The notes: generated by a model not told the origin, from the sequence alone. A stretch of DNA of 64,000 nucleotides from Abiotrophia sp938010525 (GCF_938010525.1 NZ_CALLVK010000025.1:1-64000); one strand, 5' to 3'; shown: positions 1-8,028, numbered from the stretch's first letter. Numbers and translations are program-made.

Positions 1-84
1 GCTTGTTTTTTACCCAGCTTGTCTGCTGCCGAATTGTTGGTTGTTCATCAAGTTTTACCTCGATGACCCTCACATTCTTGGTGT

Positions 85-108
85 GTCTTTGTTTAGTTTT
101 CAATGTGC
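85..108 (-). promoter_or_regulatory. rRNA operon leader element (boxA-region-like)
   Basis: Read on the minus strand this segment contains GCACATTGAAAACTAAAC, closely resembling the conserved leader sequence ahead of 16S rRNA in Firmicutes, where the antitermination signal lies. It sits about 25-45 bases downstream of the second of two tandem promoters, and no protein gene fits the first 445 bases. I infer that 16S rRNA starts just beyond base 1 and is transcribed leftward. The 16S gene itself is not in the window. Confidence 0.6.
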
Positions 109-117
109 TTGTTGCCA

Positions 118-240
118 CCACGTGACAACTTCTATATATTAGCACAAGCCTTACTTCCTGTCAACAACTTTTCAGAAGTTTTTTCGAAGTTTTTGCTTGG
201 CCCTTGTCTCAGCGACAACTTCTATATATTAGCACCATCT
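118..240. repeat. Direct repeat of the rRNA promoter -10/start region
   Basis: A 22-base identical segment occurs at about 124-145 and again at 214-235. It covers the TGC-TAATAT -10 hexamer and transcription start of each tandem promoter. The copies are 90 bp apart and explain an otherwise unexplained repeat in this non-coding stretch. Confidence 0.85.
136..164 (-). promoter_or_regulatory. rRNA promoter P2
   Basis: On the minus strand a perfect -35 TTGACA (164-159) is followed after exactly 17 bases by TAATAT (141-136), preceded by TGC as in an extended -10. The -10 and initiation region is repeated at P1. Strong consensus elements, the rRNA-type leader downstream and the lack of a reading frame support a stable-RNA promoter. 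Confidence 0.75.
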
Positions 241-254
241 CCTGACAATGTCAA
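226..254 (-). promoter_or_regulatory. rRNA promoter P1
   Basis: Upstream partner of P2. TTGACA (254-249), 17 bases, then TAATAT (231-226) on the minus strand, exactly 90 bp upstream of the matching P2 elements. The sequence further upstream (about 255-290) is rich in A tracts on the minus strand, as in an UP element. Confidence 0.75.
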
Positions 255-384
255 AGCTTTTTCGAATGCTTTTGATGATTTTAAGGAAATGGTTCGTGTG
301 TTCCTAAGAACATAATGTAATATACCATGACTAAGCCCACTAAGTCAACACTTTCTAGCCACTTTTCAGCCCTTTTTTTGATCT

Positions 385-439
385 AAAAAAAAACACTATA
401 TATAGGTTGTATAGCCAAGTAGCTTTCCTATATATAGTG
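385..439 (-). terminator. Probable terminator of the pepA-MBL-lplA operon
   Basis: A perfect 13-bp stem, CACTATATATAGG (394-406) with CCTATATATAGTG (427-439), encloses a 20-base loop. Nine A residues (385-393) follow on the far side, giving a U tract in minus-strand RNA just past the lplA stop at 446. The stem is AT-rich, so termination may be leaky toward the rRNA promoters downstream. Confidence 0.65.
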
Positions 440-445
440 CCAATT

Positions 446-1453
446 CTAGCCGAAGATTAAGGTCAGAATTTCTTCTGCTGTTACTCGACCAAAGTATTTG
501 TTGAAGTCTAAGTTTTCAAACACTTGTTTTACTGCCTCGCGCTCGAAGCGTACGCCTACTAGCGCGTTTTCTACATCGCTAATGTCTCCTAGGCCAAAGA
601 AGTCGCCATAGACTTTAACTTCCTTAATAACCCCTTGCTCAACATTGAAGCGGAAATCGACAAAGCCAAATGGGAACTTCTGACTCATTTGGATTGCAAA
701 GGCTGGCGATTGTCCATAGTTCCATTCCCAATTGCCGAAGCGTTCAGCTTGAATCTCCCGGACTTTGGCCCAATCTGCTTCAGTCAACTTAAATTCTTTG
801 ACTTGGTCCCGACTTTCCACGCCAAATATTTCAAGCAAGAGTAAATCACGGAACTCCTCGGTAGTGAGTTTTTGATATTCCGGTGACACATAAGGTTTAA
901 TATTAGTCACGCGGCTTCGCACCGATTTAATCCCCTTGGATTCGAACTTTTCCTTGCGAGGTTTAAGCGCTTTGGTGACCTCGTCTAGATCTGCATCAAA
1001 CAAGATGGTCCCATGGGCAGTCATACGGCCATTCTTTGCATACATAGCATTACCCGAAAACTTCTTATCATCAATTAGTAGATCGTTCCGTCCTTTGAGC
1101 TCAGCGCCTTTGGCTCCCATTTTATGCAAGGCTTCAATTACCGGTTGCGTGAAGCTAGCAAAATCCCGGAAGGAGCCATCATCGTCTTTAATGAAGCAAA
1201 ATGAAAAGTTGCCTCGATCGTGGTAGACGGCGCCTCCGCCTGACATGCGACGCACTACCCGAATTCCTTTTTCTTCTACATAGGCTTGATTCACTTCTTC
1301 AATGGTGTTTTGATTTCTTCCTACTATAATAGAAGGATCATTGATGTAAAAGAGTAAGATGGGCTCATCGACCAATCGGTTCTCTACCAAATAAGTTTCC
1401 AAAGCAATATTCAGACTTGCATCATAGTTGTTGCCATTATCAACAAAATACAT
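446..1453 (-). CDS. lplA: Lipoate-protein ligase A
   Basis: Attaches free lipoate through lipoyl-AMP to the lipoyl domains of 2-oxoacid dehydrogenases and GcvH in the cytoplasm. The 335-residue protein has the family lipoyl-adenylate motif RRMSGGGAVYHD at 68-79, then GRNDL and DKKFSGNAMY with the adenylate-binding lysine. The segment KGIKSVRSRVTN is nearly identical in character to E. coli LplA. A C-terminal accessory domain brings it to full LplA length. It is the last gene of a minus-strand run with a metallo-beta-lactamase-fold gene and an M42 peptidase. The same ligase/MBL pairing is seen in Bacillus subtilis (yhfI-lplJ). The ATG at 1453 has a GAGGGAG site upstream. A hairpin with a U tract follows. 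Confidence 0.95.
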   Translation of the reverse strand: MYFVDNGNNYDASLNIALETYLVENRLVDEPILLFYINDPSIIVGRNQNTIEEVNQAYVEEKGIRVVRRMSGGGAVYHDRGNFSFCFIKDDDGSFRDFASFTQPVIEALHKMGAKGAELKGRNDLLIDDKKFSGNAMYAKNGRMTAHGTILFDADLDEVTKALKPRKEKFESKGIKSVRSRVTNIKPYVSPEYQKLTTEEFRDLLLLEIFGVESRDQVKEFKLTEADWAKVREIQAERFGNWEWNYGQSPAFAIQMSQKFPFGFVDFRFNVEQGVIKEVKVYGDFFGLGDISDVENALVGVRFEREAVKQVFENLDFNKYFGRVTAEEILTLIFG

Positions 1454-1468
1454 ATTATACGCTCCCTC

Positions 1469-2212
1469 TTAAAGTGATATCGTCAGACCCGGCTGACAAT
1501 GAATTAAATTAATATCCGGGTTCAAATCCGCTGCTATTTGTTGGAGGATGAGAGTTTGATCCGCATGTGGTGCCATGTGACTGGCTACCAGAGTTTGTAC
1601 ATGGGCCTGATTGGCCAACTCCGCCACTTCGCCCGCTGTCATATGAATCTCGTTTTGCCCCCGTTCGTTAGTGAAAGCCGAATCAGCAATTAGCACATGG
1701 GCGCCCTGGCTGAATTCAATCAATTCTGGACACCAGCCCGTATCAGCTGTAAAGACTAGGATTTGTCCTGTCTCTATCTCTTCCAAACGCATAGCATAGC
1801 AAGGAAGTGGGTGGACCGTCTGGCAGAAACTTACGCGGAAAGGCCCACATTCTAAGACACTATCTTCCCTATAGCTCAACAATTGGCTGGTTTTGTCCTG
1901 AATGGCCAATGGCGGAAATACCGATTGGTCATGCAAATAAATAGGCACTGGCGCATGCTTAGCACCTGAAGGTTTCAACATCAATAAATGCTGGATAGTG
2001 CCTAAATCCGCCACGTGATCAGCGTGGTCATGGGAAATAATGACAGCATTAAGCTCTAGTACATCTAGATAATTTTCTAAGGCACGCGCAGCGCCACTTC
2101 CTGCATCAAGCAAAATATGATAGGACCGGTCCTGACTCGAAACCACAAAAGCCGTCGTGCCATTGTCTCCCATCGGATAGCCACCAGCACACCCTAAGCA
2201 ATGAATATGCAT
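1469..2212 (-). CDS. MBL-fold metallohydrolase (YhfI-like)
   Basis: A 247-residue metallo-beta-lactamase-fold hydrolase. The metal motif HDHADH lies at 61-66, with a later His (LPCYAMR region), Asp (TADTGW) and His (VASHMAPH) completing a two-metal site as in the RNase Z/YhfI branch. It is too short and lacks the exosite arm of a tRNase Z, so I do not call it RNase Z. The physiological substrate is unknown. It sits 12 bases after the M42 aminopeptidase stop and 15 before lplA, in one apparent operon. B. subtilis YhfI is likewise next to a lipoate ligase, which suggests but does not prove a link to lipoyl metabolism. Confidence 0.85.
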   Translation of the reverse strand: MHIHCLGCAGGYPMGDNGTTAFVVSSQDRSYHILLDAGSGAARALENYLDVLELNAVIISHDHADHVADLGTIQHLLMLKPSGAKHAPVPIYLHDQSVFPPLAIQDKTSQLLSYREDSVLECGPFRVSFCQTVHPLPCYAMRLEEIETGQILVFTADTGWCPELIEFSQGAHVLIADSAFTNERGQNEIHMTAGEVAELANQAHVQTLVASHMAPHADQTLILQQIAADLNPDINLIHCQPGLTISL

Positions 2213-2224
2213 CTACCTTACCCC

Positions 2225-3307
2225 CTAGACATTGGCCACAATGTTGGCAACGGTCTGACTGTTGAGACGTTTGAGCAAGGCGGTCATCAGCGCCACCGTG
2301 TATTTAAAGTCATCTTCGTGGATAATCGAAGTATGGGAGTGTAAGTAGCGAACCGGAATGGTAATAGCAATAGATGGCACGCCATCAAGACTTTGGTGCT
2401 GTGCTCCAGCATCCGTTCCGCCACCCTTAATGCTGGTGAATTGGAATGGAATCCCTTCTTCTTCCGCCACATCAATCACAAAGTCACGCAAGCCTTTGTG
2501 CGGGATCATGGACGCATCATAGATTAAAACTTGAGGCCCTTTGCCTAATTCGCTATCTGCTTCTTTAGGTGTCATACCCGGTGTATCACCCGCAGTCCCT
2601 GTATCTAAAGCAAAACTGATAGCAGGATTCAATTTGTGGGTAGCACCCTTAGCACCACGCAAACCAACTTCCTCCTGAACGTTAGCCCCGATGAAAAGCT
2701 GGCTAGCGTGACCTTGGCTAGCCGCATATTTTAATACTTCAATCGCAACTGCTACGCCGATGCGGTTATCCCACGCTTTCCCCAAGAGAAAAGGTCCGCC
2801 ATTGAGACGACGATACTCGATATAAGGCGTAATCATATCCCCCGGACGAATGCCCCATTCTAGCACTTCTTCCTTAGAAGTCGCCCCTAAATCCACAAAG
2901 ACATCCGCTATATCGACCGCTACCTTGCGTGCTTCCGCAGGCAGAACATGTGGAGGCTTAGAGCCCGTCACACCATGGTAGGTTTTGCCGTCTCGTGTCG
3001 TAACGGTCACTTGCTGGGCCAAAACTACCTGGCTCCACCAACCACCGATTGGCACAAACTTTAGGAAGCCCTTATCCGTAATCTGACTAACCATAAACCC
3101 CACTTCATCAAAGTGAGCAGCCATCATAATCCGCGGACCGTTGGCATCCCCAATATGCTCCGCAAATAAGCCACCAAGACCATCTTGAACGTAGCCTTGC
3201 GCATAAGGTGCCGTTTCTTCTTTGAAAAGTTGGCGAACCGCACCTTCATTACCCGCAATCCCATTGACTTCACTCAAGGCACGCAACAAAGTTTCATTGA
3301 TTTCCAT
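2225..3307 (-). CDS. pepA: M42 family glutamyl aminopeptidase (PepA type)
   Basis: A cytoplasmic dinuclear-metal aminopeptidase that removes N-terminal acidic residues in lactic acid bacteria. The 360-residue length matches lactococcal PepA. Visible family motifs are AAHFDEVGFMV (first metal His), AWDNRIGV (bridging Asp), NVQEEVGLRGA (catalytic Glu pair), ALDTGTAGDTPG (metal Asp) and RYLHSHTSIIH (last metal His). The ATG at 3307 is preceded by GAAGGA. It is the first gene of the minus-strand run with the MBL-fold protein and lplA. An overlapping smaller frame inside it is a shadow. Other M42 members (FrvX-like, tetrahedral peptidases) share the motifs, so acidic specificity is inferred from length and lineage. 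Confidence 0.9.
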   Translation of the reverse strand: MEINETLLRALSEVNGIAGNEGAVRQLFKEETAPYAQGYVQDGLGGLFAEHIGDANGPRIMMAAHFDEVGFMVSQITDKGFLKFVPIGGWWSQVVLAQQVTVTTRDGKTYHGVTGSKPPHVLPAEARKVAVDIADVFVDLGATSKEEVLEWGIRPGDMITPYIEYRRLNGGPFLLGKAWDNRIGVAVAIEVLKYAASQGHASQLFIGANVQEEVGLRGAKGATHKLNPAISFALDTGTAGDTPGMTPKEADSELGKGPQVLIYDASMIPHKGLRDFVIDVAEEEGIPFQFTSIKGGGTDAGAQHQSLDGVPSIAITIPVRYLHSHTSIIHEDDFKYTVALMTALLKRLNSQTVANIVANV

Positions 3308-3396
3308 CCTATTCCTTCTTTCTACTATATAATATGTATCGCACTTCCTATTTTAGTACTCTGCCCTAACGACTTCAAGCAGGATTGCTCGCCAAG

Positions 3397-4641
3397 CTAG
3401 AATCGAATGGTAAATTCTATTTCAGTCTCTGAACGCATGCCGACTTTTAAACGCCAGCCATTACCTTCTGCTACCGCTTGAGCTAAGGACAAGCCCATCC
3501 CACTGCCCCCTTGGTCACGTTGGCGCCCTTGGTCTGGCCGGTAGAAACGCTCGAATAAGCGCTCTGCCTGCTCTTGGCTCATCTTCTGACAATGATTGGC
3601 CACATACAATCTCTTGTCAGCTTGTCGCCAACCAACTTCAATCTCTGTCCCTGCCAGATGATACTGAAGGGCATTTTCGAGTAGAACCTGGCTGACCTGC
3701 TGAAAAGAAGCCCTGTCGATAGTTAACGGAATGCTATCAGGCAAATTCAAGGAAACCTGCGCCTGGTTTGCTTCAAGCAATCCCCCAAGGTCATCCAGCG
3801 CTTGTTTTAACAAGGCGACTAAATCCAGAGACTCTGGATTTAGCGCGATTCGACCTTCATCATAGCGAGCTAATTGCAGCATCTGCTCCACTAAGGCATT
3901 TAAGCGTTGGATTTGCCTGCGATTACTTTGGGTCCATTCATTCTTGCAACCTGTCAATTCTAAGACATCGTTATTGGTAGATAGCACCGCCAAGGGCGTC
4001 TTAATCTCATGGCTAGCATTACTAATAAATTCCTGTTGACGTTTAATATTGTTAATCAAAGGTCGAATGGCTCTATTAGAAAAGTATCGAAGTAGACCAT
4101 AGACGATGAGTAAGGTAAAGACCAAGATACCCAGCGAAATCATGGCCAAGCGAGTTACCGCCTGAAGTTGGCGACCAGCATCTACAAACAGCCATTCCTT
4201 TTCTCCTTGCGAATTCGTCCGCTGATAGTAGCGCAGGACGCCAATCCAGCCCCGGTTTTTAGAAGATTTCAAGAGTGGACTAAGCATATTCGCCAAAGTT
4301 CCCTGGTCATAATCATCCATGCGGTCTAATTGGCTAGTCACTAACTTACCATCGGCATCGGTTTTAGCATAGATATAACGAGCCGTGTGATAATTCGGTT
4401 CCTGATAGCTCTGCCATAGTCTACTCCAATCAAAGCCTTGATTCTTCGGCAGAGGGGGTCTCTCCTGATTACCCTGATGCTGATTCTGACTCTGATCCAT
4501 TAGATGACTCGCTTCGCCATCCAACTCTTGAACCGTCTGCCAATAGTTTAATCCATTCAAACCTAGGAGCAGACACAAGAGCACAGCCGTAAAAGATAGC
4601 ATGGCAATCTGAACAAAACGGCCTTGCATCTCTTTAATCAT
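3397..4641 (-). CDS. Sensor histidine kinase (OmpR-partner type)
   Basis: A 414-residue membrane histidine kinase. A first transmembrane helix lies at about 12-30, an extracellular domain of about 130 residues follows, and a second helix falls at about 166-188. No clear HAMP is visible. The H-box FISNASHEIKTPL carries the phospho-accepting His near residue 212. The N-box VLLENALQYH and the G-box GGSGMGLSLAQ mark the ATPase. Its ATG overlaps the end of the response regulator gene by 8 bases, so the pair is translationally coupled. It broadly resembles the CiaH class, but nothing in the sensor domain identifies the signal. Confidence 0.9.
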   Translation of the reverse strand: MIKEMQGRFVQIAMLSFTAVLLCLLLGLNGLNYWQTVQELDGEASHLMDQSQNQHQGNQERPPLPKNQGFDWSRLWQSYQEPNYHTARYIYAKTDADGKLVTSQLDRMDDYDQGTLANMLSPLLKSSKNRGWIGVLRYYQRTNSQGEKEWLFVDAGRQLQAVTRLAMISLGILVFTLLIVYGLLRYFSNRAIRPLINNIKRQQEFISNASHEIKTPLAVLSTNNDVLELTGCKNEWTQSNRRQIQRLNALVEQMLQLARYDEGRIALNPESLDLVALLKQALDDLGGLLEANQAQVSLNLPDSIPLTIDRASFQQVSQVLLENALQYHLAGTEIEVGWRQADKRLYVANHCQKMSQEQAERLFERFYRPDQGRQRDQGGSGMGLSLAQAVAEGNGWRLKVGMRSETEIEFTIRF

Positions 4642-5311
4642 GCGCCACCTCCAACTGGTAACCTAAGCCACGCGAGGCCTTAATCGTTACTTTAGAACTC
4701 AGCTGTTGTAATTTTTTGCGTAAGGACGAAATATTGACCCAGACCACATTAATCTCTGCGTCGGAGTCTAAGCCCCAGATTCTTTCCATAATTAAATCGG
4801 AGGACAAAACCTGTTGTTGGTTCAACAAAAGCATCTCCATCAGTTGAAACTCTCGCTTATTCAAGGCGAGTTCCGCCGCCCCTACCGCTAGACTGGCCCG
4901 TTGGCGGTAGAGGGTTAAATCACCATAACGCAAATCATTGTCTACCAAGTTGGCCGGACGTCGCAACATAGACCGAATACGCGCGAGGAGTTCCTGCATA
5001 TCAAAGGGCTTGGTTAAATAATCATCCGCTCCTAGATCAAGCCCCTGCACCTTGTCCTCAATTTGGTTTTTAGCCGTTAAAAGCAAGGTTGGCACTTGAG
5101 AACCCTCGCTCCGTAAAGTCGCTAGGACATCGAAGCCCGATTTCTTAGGCATCATGACATCTAAAATTAGGCCATCATACTCCATAGAGCGTGCATACAA
5201 GAGGGCTTCTTCTCCATCTGCTACATGATCCACATCATAATGATGATGCTTGAGAATAGCCTGGATCCCCTTGGCTAAATCTAATTCATCTTCTGCTAGT
5301 AACAATCTCAT
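4634..5311 (-). CDS. OmpR-family response regulator
   Basis: A 225-residue DNA-binding regulator. The receiver domain (1-120) has the acidic pair in LLLAEDE, the phospho-accepting Asp in LILDVMMPKKSG (about residue 51), and the conserved Thr and Lys in LLTAKN and DDYLTKPF. A winged-helix domain (about 130-220) follows, with KREFQLMEMLL and ASRGLGYQLE. The ATG at 5311 has a good AAAGGAGG site. It is the first gene of the two-component operon and diverges from the acyl-CoA-dehydrogenase-like gene across 160 bases. The target genes are unknown. Confidence 0.93.
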   Translation of the reverse strand: MRLLLAEDELDLAKGIQAILKHHHYDVDHVADGEEALLYARSMEYDGLILDVMMPKKSGFDVLATLRSEGSQVPTLLLTAKNQIEDKVQGLDLGADDYLTKPFDMQELLARIRSMLRRPANLVDNDLRYGDLTLYRQRASLAVGAAELALNKREFQLMEMLLLNQQQVLSSDLIMERIWGLDSDAEINVVWVNISSLRKKLQQLSSKVTIKASRGLGYQLEVAHD

Positions 5312-5369
5312 TTTTCTTGCCCTCCTTTTGCTAGTCTCATTGTATCACATTTGCCTCATCACTCGCTAT

Positions 5370-5386
5370 TTGCAAGCGTTTAGCAA
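5370..5386. promoter_or_regulatory. cre-like inverted repeat in a divergent promoter region
   Basis: TTGCAAGCGTTTAGCAA is an imperfect dyad (TTGC...GCAA) around a central CG, the architecture of LacI/CcpA-family operators. It lies about 22-38 bases upstream of the -10 TATAAT of the rightward gene, so binding there would block that promoter. It departs from the strict cre consensus at three positions. CcpA control is an inference. Confidence 0.4.
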
Positions 5387-5407
5387 GGCGACACACAGCA
5401 ATCATGT

Positions 5408-5413
5408 TATAAT
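5408..5413 (+). promoter_or_regulatory. Extended -10 promoter of the acyl-CoA-dehydrogenase-like gene
   Basis: TATAAT is preceded by TGT (extended -10), and the cre-like dyad lies immediately upstream. No convincing -35 is visible. It is 59 bases upstream of the chosen start at 5472. Confidence 0.5.
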
Positions 5414-5471
5414 AAGGAAGGTAATCAAGCATCTATCTATTTTACTTACTACTTTCCAAGGAGTGTCCGCT

Positions 5472-6611
5472 ATGTTTTTATCTGATTCACTACTCGATTC
5501 TATCCATCAACGTGCAGATTATTACGATCGAAGCAACGAATTTCCTGAGCTAGACTATCAAGCTCTCAAAGAAGCTGGCTACTACAAAGCCTTTGTCCCC
5601 AAAGAATTTGGTGGGCACGGTCTCACACTTCAAGAAATCGCGCAGGAACAAACCCGCCTAGCCAAGGCAGCACCTGGTACTGCCCTAGGTATTAATATGC
5701 ACCAGATTATTGTGGGCTTGGGTCGTCATCTAGTCGCTCATGGCCAAGCTGCAGGCCAGCAAATCCTAAAAGACGCGGCTGAAGGTCACCTCCTAGCCTT
5801 CGGCATCTCGGAACCTTCCAATGACCGTGTCCTCTTCGGCTCTATCTGCCAGGCTCAACCCCAATCAGATGGAGGCTATCTTTTCTACGGTGACAAGGTC
5901 TTCCTGTCTATGATTAAGGCCTGCAGCCGTTTCGTGACCTTTGCGACCGACTCCAGCCAAGAACAAGCCCAGTCTGTCTTTGCCTATGCCCACAAACAAG
6001 ATAATCAATTAGAGATTCACGAAAACTGGGATACGCTTGGTATGCGCGCCACTCAATCACACAGCGTGACGCTCAAGGGGCTGCAAGTAAGACCTGAACA
6101 AATCCTGGCCAAACTGGCTCCTGGCCCAAGATTAGAGCCCACCGTTTTCGGTATTTTCGCTTATTTCGAGATTCTACTTGCTGCTACTTATTTAGGCATT
6201 GGGCAACGAGCCCTCGAACTGGGCCTAGAAACGGTCAAAAAACGTTATTCCGCAAGCAACCAGACGACCTACGATCAAGACAAAAACATTCGCTGGCGTT
6301 TGGCTGAAGCCGCGATCCAACTCGATGCCATCCCACCTCAACTTAATCATTTCTGCCAGGCTTTAGATCAAAGTCAACCTTATGATTTGAGCTGGTTGCC
6401 ACGCCTGTCCGCCCTAAAAAACCGTTCCGTTGAAGCCTCTAAAATAGCAGTCGAAGAAGTGATTCGCGCTTGTGGGGGACAAGCCTACTTCAGCCAAAAC
6501 GAACTTTCTCGCCTCTATCGCGACGTCTTGGCGGGCCTCTTCCAACCTTCCGATCAAGAATCACTCCATGAAGCTTGGGCTAGCATGCTCTTGGGCCCTA
6601 TCAAGTCATAG
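5472..6611 (+). CDS. Acyl-CoA dehydrogenase family flavoprotein
   Basis: A 379-residue member of the acyl-CoA dehydrogenase superfamily. It has an N-terminal helical domain with VPKEFGGHGLTLQEI. The middle beta domain contains FGISEPSND and WDTLGMRATQSHSV, the FAD- and substrate-contacting segments. A C-terminal four-helix domain carries RACGGQAYFSQNELSRLYRD. The usual Tyr-Glu-Gly-Thr around the catalytic Glu is replaced by FQPSDQ, so it may be an oxygenase-like or non-classical member rather than a beta-oxidation enzyme. No ETF, thiolase or acyl-CoA ligase gene is nearby. I start it at 5472, where ATG follows AAGGAG by about nine bases. The open frame runs further upstream, but those residues overlap the regulator gene and look random. 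The substrate is unknown. Confidence 0.8.
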   Translation: MFLSDSLLDSIHQRADYYDRSNEFPELDYQALKEAGYYKAFVPKEFGGHGLTLQEIAQEQTRLAKAAPGTALGINMHQIIVGLGRHLVAHGQAAGQQILKDAAEGHLLAFGISEPSNDRVLFGSICQAQPQSDGGYLFYGDKVFLSMIKACSRFVTFATDSSQEQAQSVFAYAHKQDNQLEIHENWDTLGMRATQSHSVTLKGLQVRPEQILAKLAPGPRLEPTVFGIFAYFEILLAATYLGIGQRALELGLETVKKRYSASNQTTYDQDKNIRWRLAEAAIQLDAIPPQLNHFCQALDQSQPYDLSWLPRLSALKNRSVEASKIAVEEVIRACGGQAYFSQNELSRLYRDVLAGLFQPSDQESLHEAWASMLLGPIKS

Positions 6612-6623
6612 TACTAGACAACT

Positions 6624-6652
6624 TTGCATGCCTATCCATTCTGTATTATAAT
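6624..6652 (+). promoter_or_regulatory. Promoter of the secreted protein gene
   Basis: TTGCAT (6624-6629), 17 bases, TATAAT (6647-6652), 31 bases upstream of the ATG at 6684. It falls in the 72-base gap after the flavoprotein gene, so the next gene can be expressed on its own. Confidence 0.65.
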
Positions 6653-6683
6653 ATTACTAGGATTTACTATTGGAGGTAATGAA

Positions 6684-7901
6684 ATGAAAAAAACTTTACG
6701 CATCTTCCTATGCAGCTTATCGTTAACCGCCCTCTTAGCAGGACCATCGATCGCTTTGGCAGAATCTTCAAGCAGCGAGTCAAGCGCTAGTAGCCAAGAA
6801 AGTACCGCTAACTCAGAGTCTAGCACAGACTTCAAGGCGGTAACTGAGGCCATCAAGGCTGCAGCTTCTGCTAAAGAAGCCAGCGTAACTTACACAAACT
6901 CAACCCCTATCACCTTAGGCAAGGCTCCTGTTACGGAGACCATCCATGCCTACAGCTTAATCTCCCTCAAAGATTTCTCCAAAGACTTAGAGATTCCTTT
7001 TGGCGGCGACACCAAAACTGGCGCTGTTCTTGTACTTGATGTCTCCCTTAAGAATGACTCAGATAAAGACACTTATATTACCGGCGGTTTCTCTGGCTCC
7101 ATTGTAGGCTATAACAGAGCAGTGAGCCACAACAACAACCTAGTAGATGAGACTAAGGACCTAACCAAGGCTGTTGTAGACGCCAAGCATGTACTTAAGG
7201 CTAAAACTGAGCTTCGCGGCTTAGTTGCCCTAGCAATTGGTGGCGACGCCCTCAAACAATTAAACAAAAGTGGCGAGTTATCATTCGATACCCTCGTTGT
7301 ATTAGCTAATCAAGGGGACAAACTTACGGATGCGATTGTACCTACGGTATCTACTATTCTTCCAACTTCTAAAGAAGGGGAAGCCAACCGCGCATCAGCT
7401 AGCAAATTCTACCCAGACAAGCTAACTGCTGAAAATTGGGGAACCAAGACCCTCATTAGCTCAAGTACTGACAAGCAAAACGTTAGCTTTGAAGGCTATG
7501 ACGTTACTTTGAACGGCTATCAAATCGTTGACTTCAAACCTAATGAAGATCAGGCTAGCCGTTTCGAAAAGCTTAAAGGTGGTGTGGTAGTCTTAACTGC
7601 TGAAATTACCGTTAAGAACAAGGGTAAAGTTGCCTTGAACGCACGCCAGACCGCTGGTAACTTAGTTTTCAATGACCAACTAAAATTAATGCACGAAGGC
7701 ATGGTTGAAGTTGAGCCGGCCAAAGATAAGGAAGTAGTAGAACCTGGCCAAGAGTATACTTACCACTTAGCATTCGTCTACAGCAAGGATGACTATGATC
7801 TCTACAAAGATCGCTCACTTACTTTGAACGTCAACCTCTATGACAAAGACTTTAAGTCCTTAACTAAATCCGGCGATATTACCTTCCAACTTAAAAAATA
7901 A
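6684..7901 (+). CDS. Secreted protein with DUF5068-like C-terminal domain
   Basis: A 405-residue exported protein of unknown function. A classical Sec signal peptide ends with ALA before ESSSS, and a Ser/Glu-rich linker (about 30-55) leads to two beta-rich regions. The second (about 270-405) contains VSFEGYDVTLNGYQ, GVVVLTAEITVKNKG and ends in a beta strand. It recalls DUF5068/telokin-like lipoprotein domains of Listeria and lactobacilli; that assignment is from memory and tentative. Where a lipobox would be expected the sequence reads LLAGP rather than LLAGC, so it is probably a soluble secreted protein. The start at 6684 is set by GGAGG seven bases upstream and by the signal peptide. It has its own promoter and terminator. 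Confidence 0.75.
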   Translation: MKKTLRIFLCSLSLTALLAGPSIALAESSSSESSASSQESTANSESSTDFKAVTEAIKAAASAKEASVTYTNSTPITLGKAPVTETIHAYSLISLKDFSKDLEIPFGGDTKTGAVLVLDVSLKNDSDKDTYITGGFSGSIVGYNRAVSHNNNLVDETKDLTKAVVDAKHVLKAKTELRGLVALAIGGDALKQLNKSGELSFDTLVVLANQGDKLTDAIVPTVSTILPTSKEGEANRASASKFYPDKLTAENWGTKTLISSSTDKQNVSFEGYDVTLNGYQIVDFKPNEDQASRFEKLKGGVVVLTAEITVKNKGKVALNARQTAGNLVFNDQLKLMHEGMVEVEPAKDKEVVEPGQEYTYHLAFVYSKDDYDLYKDRSLTLNVNLYDKDFKSLTKSGDITFQLKK

Positions 7902-7913
7902 GCTTAAAACTAG

Positions 7914-7945
7914 AAAGCCACAGGTCTGATGACTTGTGGCTTTTT
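7914..7945 (+). terminator. Rho-independent terminator
   Basis: A 9-bp perfect stem AAAGCCACA (7914-7922) / TGTGGCTTT (7935-7943), followed by a T run. It lies 12 bases after the stop of the secreted protein gene. Confidence 0.85.
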
Positions 7946-7988
7946 ATATATGGCCCTATGATATCTTCATGAATTGTGTTAAACTGAT

Positions 7989-8002
7989 AGAAAGCGTTAC
8001 CT
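7989..8002 (+). promoter_or_regulatory. cre-like site upstream of the YesN-type regulator gene
   Basis: AGAAAGCGTTACCT matches the CcpA box core (NGWNANCGNTNNC) except at its two end bases. It lies 27-40 bases upstream of the start at 8029, where it could act as a roadblock. It fits carbon-catabolite control of a sugar-sensing system but is weak alone. Confidence 0.4.
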
Positions 8003-8028
8003 ATTTCATGTCCTCAGGAGGGACTTGC

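Noticed and set aside
103..315. Open frame of about 70 codons near the left edge
   Set aside because: It runs antisense through two consensus rRNA promoters and their repeat, has no ribosome site and shows no protein-like composition.
1469..2212. tRNase Z (rnz) identity for the MBL-fold protein
   Set aside because: At 247 residues it lacks the flexible arm and length of tRNase Z and fits the YhfI branch better by neighbours.
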